Origin: Clostridiales bacterium Firm_11
Lineage (GTDB): Bacteria > Bacillota > Clostridia > Christensenellales > Aristaeellaceae
Direction: 5' to 3'
Length of the DNA stretch: 64,000 bases
Assembly: GCA_001604105.1 (NCBI GenBank)
Contig: LVAQ01000013.1
Coordinates: 124,001-188,000 of the forward strand
A program made the position numbers and the translations under genes. Below the pieces are notes generated by a model, which saw only the letters and a program-made list of their open reading frames with translations, was not told where the DNA came from and ran no database searches. Below, piece after piece: positions 1 through 8,072 of the stretch; the first letter of the stretch is position 1; each line of letters starts with the position of its first letter.

Positions 1-697
1 GCGCAATCTCTGCATCTGTAAGCGGATACAACAACTGTGCGTCGATATACGCGGTCAGGATGCCGTCACCCGTATTCAGGCTTACCAACAAGCGATCTGT
101 TCGTTCTCCCGCGAAGCGACGTTCAGTGGCATAAACAATCGCGCCTTTGGCAAGCAGCCCCAAAGCATCATCTGTGCGCAGTGCTGTTTCATGCACAGTG
201 GCGCGCCCAAGAACGCTAAGGTACCCGCTTGATACATCCAGCATCTCCGCCACGCTGTCGCCCGTAAAGAGCGTTGAGGTTGCTTCTGGTGCTAAAGTCA
301 CTTCAGGCGTTGCGCTGATTGAATCCGTCGGCGCCTGTGTGAGCGTAGGCGCCGTAGTGGCCGTCACATCCGGGGTTTGGGTCGCGGGTAACTCGGTTGT
401 TGGCTCCGCGGGATCCGAAGGTGTTGGCGTATTTGTGGGCGCGGGCGTAGCTGTTTCAATGGGCTCCGGTTCAGGGGTGGCTGTTGCTGCCTGTGTGGGT
501 GCAGCCGTAGGCGCAGGCATTGGTTCTGCGGTGGGCTCCAGAACTTCCTCGACCGTTAACGCTGCTGAAAGCGCCCCATTATCAAGCGTATCAACATCTT
601 CGGAAAAAACATAGCTTGCGTTCAAAAAAAGTAGGGCGATCGCAAGCGTCACCGCCAGTATCCCCTTGGCGGATCGGATATCGTGGTGTTTTTTCAT
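1..697 (-). CDS. N-terminal part of a secreted Pro/Thr-rich SH3-like surface protein (cut by window edge)
   Basis: The reading frame is open from an ATG at 697 to the left edge, so about 232 residues are visible and the C-terminus is missing. It begins MKKHHDIRSAKG, followed by a hydrophobic signal-peptide core. A long low-complexity stretch rich in Thr, Pro, Ala and Glu follows, then a globular part (about residues 150-232) resembling a bacterial SH3-like domain. The globular part matches the first part of the giant LPVTG protein at 10265-23248: AIVYAT against ALVFAT, and the tail PLTDAEIA against PMSAADAAEY. I infer an exported wall-associated paralog. Whether it carries repeats or a sorting signal cannot be seen. 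A clear promoter lies upstream. Confidence 0.8.
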   Translation of the reverse strand, partial: MKKHHDIRSAKGILAVTLAIALLFLNASYVFSEDVDTLDNGALSAALTVEEVLEPTAEPMPAPTAAPTQAATATPEPEPIETATPAPTNTPTPSDPAEPTTELPATQTPDVTATTAPTLTQAPTDSISATPEVTLAPEATSTLFTGDSVAEMLDVSSGYLSVLGRATVHETALRTDDALGLLAKGAIVYATERRFAGERTDRLLVSLNTGDGILTAYIDAQLLYPLTDAEIA

Positions 698-743
698 CGC
701 TAAACCCTCATTTTTCCGTATTATCAGTACGGTATCCATTTTT

Positions 744-772
744 AGTTTAGCATCGTCATTTGGAATCGTCAA
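744..772 (-). promoter_or_regulatory. Sigma-A type promoter of the left-edge surface gene
   Basis: On the minus strand a -35 box TTGACG (767-772) and a -10 box TAAACT (744-749) are separated by 17 bp. Transcription would begin near 737, about 40 nt before the ATG at 697. Confidence 0.7.
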
Positions 773-903
773 TCGAACGCTTCCCATTTTCTCTCATTTG
801 TATGATATGCATACCATTAGTATTTTTCGTGGTAGCTTCTCAAAGCTCCTCTACTTGCAAGCATGGGAATATCACCATAAGCCGATGTTTTTGCACCAAA
901 GGT

Positions 904-933
904 AACGCAGATAGCCGGGTGGCTATCTGCGTT
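904..933 (-). terminator. Hairpin after the glycosyltransferase operon
   Basis: A perfect 13-bp inverted repeat (904-916 and 921-933) with a 4-nt loop lies about 100 bp downstream of the last glycosyltransferase stop. The following T-run is weak (TTACCTTT on the minus strand), so termination is likely but not certain. Confidence 0.55.
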
Positions 934-1031
934 CGGCAAGTATGGTAGTATTCGGTTTTTCAAGACCTGTATTGATTTACTGCCCATCTTGGCAGCGGAT
1001 AGCATTGTCATCTCCAAAAGCGCATGTACCC

Positions 1032-2096
1032 TTACGATTCCACATCGATACACTGTATAACGCTTTCCAGCGCTTTTCGAAAATGATCCCCCTGTCGCAA
1101 AGCCGTCCCCATCTCACGGGCTTTGTACGTCATGTGGGTATACTGTTCCATCGTTACCGCATTGAGCGCATCCCCCAGTTGCGCAAGCGAATCAATCACG
1201 ATACCGATCCCTTCTGCACGTACGATATCAGCCAAGGCTGATCCGCTCCACACAACCAACGGCACACCGCCCGCCAGATACAGTGATGCCTTGTGGGGGT
1301 TGTTATACCGCAGATACTCGCCAAAAGCGCCTGCGCAGGTTTGCGCGGAATCCCCATCCCAAACCAGCCCAAACGCGCCCTGCAAACACGCCGGAAGCGC
1401 TTGGGCAGGCATTGCGCCATGGTATTGAACCGCCTCATTCCCTTCATCAGGCACGTACCCGTTACCGTAGAGGTGCAGCATGCAGGGAGGGTTTTCCCGT
1501 ATGGCATACAGGTAGCCACTTTTTTCCGGCAGAAGGTTGCCGGCAATATTGACCGATGCAGCTAGACTAGGTGTGGAAAAACCAGCATCGGTCAGGTAAT
1601 CAAACAACCCAAGGATAACCAGCTTGTGTTCGGGAATTCCCTGCCGGATCAGCTGCGCCTGCATCTTTTCATTGTGGCAGATCAGCCTGTGAAAACACGG
1701 CAACAGATGCAAATCATTCGCCTGCGCACTGGCGCCATCAATTCCTCGCAAGGAATCAAGGTCATGCACCAGCGCAACAAATTTGCACTGTTTCCAGCGC
1801 TGTATCAGCGGGATCATCCGCCGCATCAACACACCGCCTTTGACGGGGTACATCGGGTATTGCGCCAGGATCATCGAATCTCGGCGCACACGAACGCCAA
1901 CGCGCACCCAGTCCAAAAGGCAGGCAAGCATCAGCCAGAGTTGTTTGAGGCGGTTCCCTCCTGCTGTTTGCGGCGCAAAAAGCGGCAACGGCTCCAGCCC
2001 ACTGGCAAGAGCAAGGGTTTCGATATCCGCGCGCGCTTTTTGAAATGCGTTTCCGGCAGCCGGCGCCCATCCCGCGGTAAGAATGTATCGCTTCAT
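1032..2096 (-). CDS. Glycosyltransferase, Gtf3/galactofuranosyltransferase-like
   Basis: This 354-residue protein begins MKRYILTAGWAPAAGNAFQKA, the start typical of Gtf3-like glucosyltransferases and bacterial beta-1,6-galactofuranosyltransferases, which transfer a sugar from a nucleotide donor to a glycan or glycoprotein in the cytoplasm. A two-lobe GT-B layout is plausible: the N-half carries an ALVHDLDSLRG segment and the C-half a donor-binding region around GLVWDGDSAQTCAG and RYNNPHKASLYLAGGVPLVV. The start overlaps the stop of the upstream gene as ATGA, so translation is coupled. It is the last gene of a four-gene operon. The acceptor and the sugar cannot be told from sequence. Confidence 0.78.
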   Translation of the reverse strand: MKRYILTAGWAPAAGNAFQKARADIETLALASGLEPLPLFAPQTAGGNRLKQLWLMLACLLDWVRVGVRVRRDSMILAQYPMYPVKGGVLMRRMIPLIQRWKQCKFVALVHDLDSLRGIDGASAQANDLHLLPCFHRLICHNEKMQAQLIRQGIPEHKLVILGLFDYLTDAGFSTPSLAASVNIAGNLLPEKSGYLYAIRENPPCMLHLYGNGYVPDEGNEAVQYHGAMPAQALPACLQGAFGLVWDGDSAQTCAGAFGEYLRYNNPHKASLYLAGGVPLVVWSGSALADIVRAEGIGIVIDSLAQLGDALNAVTMEQYTHMTYKAREMGTALRQGDHFRKALESVIQCIDVES

Positions 2097-3226
2097 TGAT
2101 GCTTTCCCTCTATCGCTTTATGAAAAAAGTCGCTTATCACGGTGATGTTCTGTGGCAAGTCAAAACCTTTGGCGCGCAGTGCCGCGCTGCCATCTTCACG
2201 GCTACCAGGGTTTACCATAACCTCTTCCATGGCCGTTGCCCAAACGGTCGCGTCGTCTATCGGCAAAAAGCGCACGTTTTCCGTTAGCCTGGTTTCCTTT
2301 GGCGAGCCTTCGGACAAAAGGCAGGGCAAGCCCGCCGCCTGTGCTTCTACCGCCACCATGCTCAACCCTTCAAACAGCGACGGCAATACGAACAGATCGG
2401 CGGCTTGCAGCAACGCGGGCACATCGCTTCGGTATCCAGCAAAGCGCACCGCATGCGCGATACCCAACTGTTCGGCTTTCGCAAGTGCGTCCGTAAGCCC
2501 CTCGCCCTCCCCAATCAGCAGCAAGCAAGCTTCTGGTTTGCGCTTGCACAGCAATGCAAACGCTTCTAATAAAAAGATATGGTTCTTCTGTTTTTGAAAC
2601 CTGCCGATGTGCATGATCACGTACTGCGCCTCCACTGCCAAAGACCGCCGCATTTCTTCGCGCACATGCGGCTGATAGGCGAAGCGTTCCACATCCACGG
2701 CGTTTGCAATGACCCTGTATTGCTCTCCCTGCCGCACATGGTCTGGAAAAGCCCAGTACCCCGCGGTACTGGAACAAGCCCAATAATCCGTCGCGAATCG
2801 CTCGATACCTGCGCGGTTTCGCCAATGCATGATCTCCCGCAGTTTCCCCTTCACGCTCTTATCCATATTATCCGAATTATGGCTATGAAAAATGCGCGTC
2901 GCAATCCCATAACGTTTTGCGTAACGCAGCGGTTCAAGGTTATTCATCATACAGTCGTTTTCCCAATAGACGGCATAGGTTTTCGCGTGTTTCTGAAAGA
3001 ACGCATTCAGTGACCGGTAATAAGCCAGCGGCGAATGGCTGCGCTGCGGCAAGTAATACACAGTGCCGCCCATTTGCTCAATCCGTTCCACAAAAGCGCA
3101 GTGCTCATACCGGCAGAGAAAGTCAAAATGAAACCCCAGCGGTGTGAGCCTTTCGCAATAATTCATCAAAAAGGTTTCAATACCACCCACCTGATCTGTC
3201 ATCCCGCCAACCAGTATCTTTTTCAC
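2093..3226 (-). CDS. GT4-family glycosyltransferase (GT-B fold)
   Basis: The start is placed at a GTG (3226) preceded by AAGGAGGG at 6 nt, giving 377 residues from MKKILVGGMTDQVGGIET. An upstream in-frame start at 3280 would overlap the previous gene and has no ribosome site. The N-terminal GGIETFLMNY segment is typical of polysaccharide GT4 enzymes. The C-terminal domain has the retaining-transferase signature EGLSMVAVEAQAAGLPCLLSE (two Glu seven residues apart) and the donor-binding IGRFQKQKNH segment. It lies one base after the preceding stop and overlaps the next gene, consistent with one transcript making a surface polysaccharide or protein glycan. Confidence 0.85.
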   Translation of the reverse strand: MKKILVGGMTDQVGGIETFLMNYCERLTPLGFHFDFLCRYEHCAFVERIEQMGGTVYYLPQRSHSPLAYYRSLNAFFQKHAKTYAVYWENDCMMNNLEPLRYAKRYGIATRIFHSHNSDNMDKSVKGKLREIMHWRNRAGIERFATDYWACSSTAGYWAFPDHVRQGEQYRVIANAVDVERFAYQPHVREEMRRSLAVEAQYVIMHIGRFQKQKNHIFLLEAFALLCKRKPEACLLLIGEGEGLTDALAKAEQLGIAHAVRFAGYRSDVPALLQAADLFVLPSLFEGLSMVAVEAQAAGLPCLLSEGSPKETRLTENVRFLPIDDATVWATAMEEVMVNPGSREDGSAALRAKGFDLPQNITVISDFFHKAIEGKHQ

Positions 3227-3227
3227 G

Positions 3228-4265
3228 CTATTCCCTCCTTTCGCGCTTTGATGCAAGCCAGCCGCGACAGCGCTTCGCAAGCCGCATCATGCGCTTAACC
3301 GGCGTATAGGCGAAGGCAAGCCCCAGCGCAAGCAACTTGCGGCTAACGGGAATCCCGCCGCGCCAAAGCTGTGGCAAATTCCCGCGTAATTGGGTGCGCC
3401 AATGCTGCTCCTGCGCCTGGTAGCGTTGATCCGTCATGGCGTCATCCTGTAGAATCAAACGGCAAAGCAAGGTAAAATCCACACGCATCAGGTTTAGCGC
3501 TGCCCAGGGGGCAAGGTCGGGGCGGTTTGCGCGCACATCTTCCGCTACATCGCGCCACACCTGCCAAAGCCCCAGGTCTCTGTCGGAGAATCCGCTTCTG
3601 GTAAGGCTTTCAGGGTTTTGCCAATAATGGTATAGCGGCATGGAAGTCTCGGTGATGTTGCGCGCGTTGCAAAAAGCACGGTACGTAAACCATACATCTT
3701 CCCCGTCCGATATGCCTTCGGGAAAGCGCACACCATCGATCACCGCCCGGCGGTAAAGTCGATTCATCACATAGAAAATACACTTTTGTGTGCCGATGCG
3801 AAAGAAATCCTTCCAATACATATCTGCCTTAGCTTGCGTATGGGATGGTTGCGCGTTCGTATCACCCAAACCCATCCCGGCTTCGCTTTCTGTCTGGTGC
3901 AGAGCACAGATGGCAATATCCGCGTTGTTTTGGGTCAGCTGTGAATACAACACTTGATACATCGTAGGCTCGCACCAGTCATCGCTATCCACAAAGCCAA
4001 TCAACGCGCCCGTTGCCGCATCCAGGCCAAGGTTGCGCGCACGGCTTACCCCACCGTTTGTGGTGTGCAGCACGCGCACGCGTTCATCCCTCTTGGCGTA
4101 GGCATCACAAAGCGCTCCGCTTTGATCCGGCGAGCCGTCATCCACCAACAGTATCTCAAGGTTTTGATAGGTCTGCTTGAGCAAGGAATCCACGCAGCGC
4201 GCAAGCGTACGCTCTGCCCGCCAAACAGGCACAATCACAGAAATCAACAAAGTCTGGCCATTCAT
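3228..4265 (-). CDS. GT2-family glycosyltransferase (GT-A fold)
   Basis: This 345-residue inverting transferase begins ISVIVPVWRAERTLARCVDS. It carries the nucleotide-binding ILLVDDGSPDQS strand and the DXD-type metal site GFVDSDDWCEP. The ATG at 4265 lies 7 nt after GGAGGG. An in-frame TTG six bases upstream is too close to the ribosome site. The C-terminal third is basic and has no clear transmembrane segment, unlike polysaccharide synthases of this family. It is the second gene of the operon starting at 5319. Confidence 0.86.
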   Translation of the reverse strand: MNGQTLLISVIVPVWRAERTLARCVDSLLKQTYQNLEILLVDDGSPDQSGALCDAYAKRDERVRVLHTTNGGVSRARNLGLDAATGALIGFVDSDDWCEPTMYQVLYSQLTQNNADIAICALHQTESEAGMGLGDTNAQPSHTQAKADMYWKDFFRIGTQKCIFYVMNRLYRRAVIDGVRFPEGISDGEDVWFTYRAFCNARNITETSMPLYHYWQNPESLTRSGFSDRDLGLWQVWRDVAEDVRANRPDLAPWAALNLMRVDFTLLCRLILQDDAMTDQRYQAQEQHWRTQLRGNLPQLWRGGIPVSRKLLALGLAFAYTPVKRMMRLAKRCRGWLASKRERRE

Positions 4266-4344
4266 ATACAATCCCTCCGGTTAAGAGGTTTACGACAAAC
4301 CGATGGCATATCGCAGTGTTAGGGCAGAGTTTCAGGGCGCGTGG

Positions 4345-5319
4345 TCATGATGCGCCAACCTTGAGTAGCCAGCGCTGGAAACGCCCCCACGTGCATATAA
4401 CCGTGAGAATCGGATGGCGTATAAAAAGCCCAAGCAAGGCAAGCGGCTTTTTCTTGACAGCATGAAATGTCAATAAGTAGGCGCGTTTACGAATGCGGTT
4501 CTTCCGCCATGCTTCATACCACCTGTGGATTGCCTCCGGATTCTCTGCATAACGGTACTGCTCATTTTGGTATATCAAGTCGGAATCGCGCACATAGGCA
4601 TCACTGAAACCGATCTCCGCACTGGATCCCCCCTGCCGGTAACGGATCGCAGGTTGATCCCACAGCCGAATGGGTAATCCCATACGAAGCAGCCGCAGGT
4701 TCATCGGATAATCCTCCACCAAACGATACTGCTCATCAAAATAGCCATACTCATCCAACGATGCTTTGGTGCGCGCGGTCACACAGCCCATGATATAGTT
4801 GATCTTGCACAAATCCTGATACAGCTGCGGCGGGGTCATACGGCGCATGTGCTCCGCCTGCGTATCATCTGGGACGATGTATAGCTTTTGCGTCATGTGC
4901 TGGTCGTATACCACAGCGCGCGCGCACATCACATTCGCGCCGGTTTCCTTGAATTCATCAACCCACTGTGATATAATCGAGTCCGATATAAACTCATCTC
5001 CGGCGGAAAGGCAAAAGAGATATTTCCCGCTGGCTTTGCGAAAGGCTTTGTTGATATTGTACACCGTTCCACGGTTCTCTGCTTCCTTCAACAGGCAAAG
5101 CGTCCACCCCTTGCGATCGGCTTGTTCAAAGCGCCCTCGAATCTCCGTTTCGGGGAACACGCTTGAGCCATCGTCACTGATGATGTACTCCACATTTGGG
5201 TAGTCCTGCCTGAGAACGGAGTCAACGCTTTCCAGCAAATGCGCACTGTTATAACTCAATGTAACAATGCTCACAGGCGGATTGCCGCTGTGGCTGGTCG
5301 GCTCATGTAAAACTGCCAC
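4345..5319 (-). CDS. GT2-family glycosyltransferase, first gene of operon
   Basis: A 324-residue GT-A enzyme. It has SIVTLSYNSAHLLESVDSVL, then YIISDDGSS for donor binding, and LSAGDEFIS where most relatives have DXD, so the metal site is a variant. The GTG start at 5319 has AAGGTG at 5 nt. A near-consensus promoter (5363-5391) lies just upstream, making this the first gene of the minus-strand glycosyltransferase operon. The divergent deoxysugar operon begins about 100 bp away, so the two operons probably serve the same glycan. Confidence 0.85.
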   Translation of the reverse strand: MAVLHEPTSHSGNPPVSIVTLSYNSAHLLESVDSVLRQDYPNVEYIISDDGSSVFPETEIRGRFEQADRKGWTLCLLKEAENRGTVYNINKAFRKASGKYLFCLSAGDEFISDSIISQWVDEFKETGANVMCARAVVYDQHMTQKLYIVPDDTQAEHMRRMTPPQLYQDLCKINYIMGCVTARTKASLDEYGYFDEQYRLVEDYPMNLRLLRMGLPIRLWDQPAIRYRQGGSSAEIGFSDAYVRDSDLIYQNEQYRYAENPEAIHRWYEAWRKNRIRKRAYLLTFHAVKKKPLALLGLFIRHPILTVICTWGRFQRWLLKVGAS

Positions 5320-5362
5320 GTCGTCACCTTTTTTCTATCAATCTGGGCGCGGAAACACAGTA

Positions 5363-5391
5363 ACTGTAGCATAACCATGCATTACTGTCAA
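5363..5391 (-). promoter_or_regulatory. Promoter of the glycosyltransferase operon
   Basis: Minus-strand TTGACA (5386-5391), 17-bp spacer, TACAGT (5363-5368). It lies in the divergent gap between the glycosyltransferase and deoxysugar operons. I could not find an equally good plus-strand promoter for the deoxysugar genes. Confidence 0.75.
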
Positions 5392-5423
5392 CGCGACGCA
5401 TCCCCAATATAGGAGGTCATAGC

Positions 5424-5876
5424 TTGATTACGAATACCCGTATGCTGCATTTCCGCGATATACGCGACCCAAGAAACGCTGCGTATTACGGTCACCTGAC
5501 GCCCCTCACCGCAGGCAAGGAAATCCCTTTTGATATCAAACGTGTATACTATATCTACGGTGTGGATGCCAGCGCAAAACGTGGCTTCCACTCGCACCGG
5601 GAGCTGGAGCAGGTGCTCATTTGCTTGGGCGGCAGTGTACGCGTACATGTCAAAACGCCTTTTGAGGAAGAAATTGTCACACTGTCCAAAGGCGATGAAG
5701 GGCTTTACATCGGTGCCTATGTTTGGCGGGAAATGTTCGATTTCAGCGAGCATGCAACGCTGCTGGTGCTGGCCTCACAGGATTATGACGAACAGGATTA
5801 TTACCGCTCCTACGAAGCTTACCTGCCTGACGCAATCGCCTATTTTTCCCAGAAGACGGAGGAATCCAACACATGA
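5424..5876 (+). CDS. FdtA/QdtA-like dTDP-4-oxo-6-deoxyglucose 3,4-oxoisomerase
   Basis: This 150-residue cupin-type protein matches the FdtA/QdtA/WxcM-like family, which moves the keto group of dTDP-4-keto-6-deoxyglucose from C4 to C3. The family core is visible as [20 protein letters not shown], with the two His residues used as acid/base. The start is a TTG at 5424 because AGGAGG ends 7 nt before it; the next ATG is at 5442 with no ribosome site. The stop overlaps the aminotransferase start as ATGA. The stereochemistry at C4 (Fuc3 or Qui3 series) cannot be decided by eye. Confidence 0.85.
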   Translation: MITNTRMLHFRDIRDPRNAAYYGHLTPLTAGKEIPFDIKRVYYIYGVDASAKRGFHSHRELEQVLICLGGSVRVHVKTPFEEEIVTLSKGDEGLYIGAYVWREMFDFSEHATLLVLASQDYDEQDYYRSYEAYLPDAIAYFSQKTEESNT

Positions 5877-6970
5877 ATGTGCCTTTTGCTACCATGGATC
5901 GGATGCATGCCGCGGTGCGGCAGCAGATGATGGATGCCTTTGCGCAAAGTTATGACCATGGCTGGTTTATCCGTGGCAACCAATGTGAGGCTTTTGAGCG
6001 CGAATTTGCCGCCTATTGCGGCGCTGGATACTGCGTCGCGTTGGCAACGGGACTGGATGCACTCTACCTGTCGCTTCGCGCACTGGGCGTCGGCGAGGGC
6101 GATGAGGTGATCATCCCCGGCAATACCTTTGTGGCCACTGCGCTTGCCGTATCCTATGCGGGTGCGCGCGTGGTAACCGTTGATCCCGATCCCCTCACGT
6201 TTAACATGAATCCGGCGCTACTGGAAGCTGCATTGACTGCACGCACCAAGGCGATCATTCCGGTACACCTGTATGGGCAAGCCGCCCAAATTGATGCCAT
6301 ATGCGCCTTCGCCAAGAAGCATGGCCTGTATGTGGTGGAGGATGCCGCGCAGGCGCACGGCGCTTATTTCAAAGGGCAGCATGTGGGAACCTTCGGCGAT
6401 GTTGGATGCTTCAGCTTCTATCCGGGTAAAAACCTGGGCGCCCTGGGGGATGGCGGCGCAATCATTACCAACGATGAAAAGCTAGCCCAGAAAATACAGG
6501 CGCTTGGCAACTATGGCAGCCAGCAGAAGTATTACCATGTCGAAAAAGGAACCAACAGCAGACTTGACGAAATTCAAGCCGCGTTTTTACGCGTGAAGCT
6601 TGCCCATCTGGATGAATACGGCGCGGAACGCAACGCCATCGCCGCGCGGTACCTTGAAGGCATCCATAACCCGCTGATCACTCTTCCCACCATCGCGCCG
6701 GATCGCAACCATGTGTGGCATATTTTCGCCGCGCGCTGCCAAACACGCGATCACCTGCGTGACTACCTGACAAATTGTGGTATCGGCACGCTGATTCATT
6801 ACCCCATCCCCGTGGCGGATCAACCATGCTATGCATCTGAACAGCTTCCCAGGACGCCTGTAACCGCGCTTTGCGCGCAGCAGGAGATAAGCCTGCCTAT
6901 GTTCATCGGCATGACGGATGCGGAGATCGACTATGTGATCGAAAAGCTGAACGCCTACACCGCGCCATAA
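5873..6970 (+). CDS. DegT/DnrJ/EryC1-type PLP sugar aminotransferase (FdtB-like)
   Basis: A 365-residue fold-type I aminotransferase that should aminate the 3-keto sugar made by the preceding gene, giving a dTDP-3-amino-3,6-dideoxyhexose. Family features are [18 protein letters not shown], the PLP-contacting EDAAQAHGA, and the PLP lysine in [17 protein letters not shown] (Lys near residue 186). Length is normal for the family. It is translationally coupled to the isomerase by the ATGA overlap and followed 14 bp later by the acyltransferase gene. Confidence 0.9.
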   Translation: MNVPFATMDRMHAAVRQQMMDAFAQSYDHGWFIRGNQCEAFEREFAAYCGAGYCVALATGLDALYLSLRALGVGEGDEVIIPGNTFVATALAVSYAGARVVTVDPDPLTFNMNPALLEAALTARTKAIIPVHLYGQAAQIDAICAFAKKHGLYVVEDAAQAHGAYFKGQHVGTFGDVGCFSFYPGKNLGALGDGGAIITNDEKLAQKIQALGNYGSQQKYYHVEKGTNSRLDEIQAAFLRVKLAHLDEYGAERNAIAARYLEGIHNPLITLPTIAPDRNHVWHIFAARCQTRDHLRDYLTNCGIGTLIHYPIPVADQPCYASEQLPRTPVTALCAQQEISLPMFIGMTDAEIDYVIEKLNAYTAP

Positions 6971-6984
6971 CGAAGGAGGCCTGT

Positions 6985-7785
6985 ATGAACCATATTTCTG
7001 ACAAAGCAACGCTGATGCCCGGCGTCGTGTTGGGAGACAATGTGACCATCGAAGCGGGCGTCTATATCGATTACCAATGCATCATTCGTGATAACGTGCA
7101 CATTGGCCGTGATTCCTTCATCGGTGCCAGGTGCATACTGGGTGAGTATCTCGCCGATTTTGTGACGCGTCGGGAACGCGGCGTACATCCTTTGACCATT
7201 GGAGAAGGTGCTGCCATACGCAGCGAAACCATTATCTATGGTGATACCGTAATCGGCGCGCGCTTTCAAACCGGACACCGTGTGACCATCCGCGAGTGTA
7301 CCACCATCGGGGATGATGTGCGAATCGGCACGCTATCCGACGTACAAGGGCATTGTACCATTGATGATCACGCAAGTTTGCACAGTAACGTGTTCGTAGC
7401 GCCTGATGCACACATTGGCAAATATGCATGGCTCTCCCCCTGCGTTACGCTGACCAATGACCCTACGCCGCCCAGCGAGGTTGAGCGCGGCGTGGTGTTA
7501 GAACCGTTTTCCATAGTTGCGGCAGGCGCGATTGTATTGCCTGGCGTACGCGTGCATACCGATGGTCTGGTAGCCGCAGGCGCCATCGCCACCAAGGATG
7601 TTCAGCCCGCCAGCATTGTGGTAGGCAATCCTGCGCGCGAGCGCGGATCGGTATCCCAAATCAGGAATCGCGATACAGGCGAACCCGTGTATCCGTGGCG
7701 ATACCATTTTGACCGCGGCATGCCATGGCGTGGCCTTGGATATGCCGCATGGCGCGAGCAGAATGATACGGATCTGCCCGAATAA
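6985..7785 (+). CDS. Left-handed beta-helix acyltransferase (FdtC/WbbJ-like)
   Basis: 266 residues made largely of hexapeptide repeats (for example VVLGDN, VTIEAG, VYIDYQ, VHIGRD, VRIGTL). These form the trimeric left-handed beta-helix of sugar N-acyltransferases, which use acetyl-CoA or another acyl-CoA. After the aminotransferase it most likely acylates the 3-amino sugar. The ATG at 6985 has AAGGAGG at 5-6 nt; a longer frame from 6871 overlaps the previous gene and lacks a ribosome site. The last 50 residues (RNRDTGEPVYPWRYHFDRGM) leave the helix pattern and could cap it or contact the donor. Confidence 0.85.
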   Translation: MNHISDKATLMPGVVLGDNVTIEAGVYIDYQCIIRDNVHIGRDSFIGARCILGEYLADFVTRRERGVHPLTIGEGAAIRSETIIYGDTVIGARFQTGHRVTIRECTTIGDDVRIGTLSDVQGHCTIDDHASLHSNVFVAPDAHIGKYAWLSPCVTLTNDPTPPSEVERGVVLEPFSIVAAGAIVLPGVRVHTDGLVAAGAIATKDVQPASIVVGNPARERGSVSQIRNRDTGEPVYPWRYHFDRGMPWRGLGYAAWREQNDTDLPE

Positions 7786-8072
7786 GGAGTAAGCCTGCCT
7801 GCACATGCCAGCTCCCCTCAGTGTAACCGATGGCGAATCTCCGCACCGAAAGCCAATCTGGCGAGCCGTGCGAGCGATTCCTGAAACGCACCGCAGAAGA
7901 GGCGCTGATACCTGCGGTTTATCAAAGTGCAGAGCATCTGGGTGAATCAAGGGACGCGCCTTAATCATACAGGTATGAACGTCAAGCGCGCATACGTTCA
8001 TCGCCAACGATGATACCCGGCGACGATGAAGCTCCTCTCTATTTCTGAAACCATCCTCAGCCGCAGAAGGTA

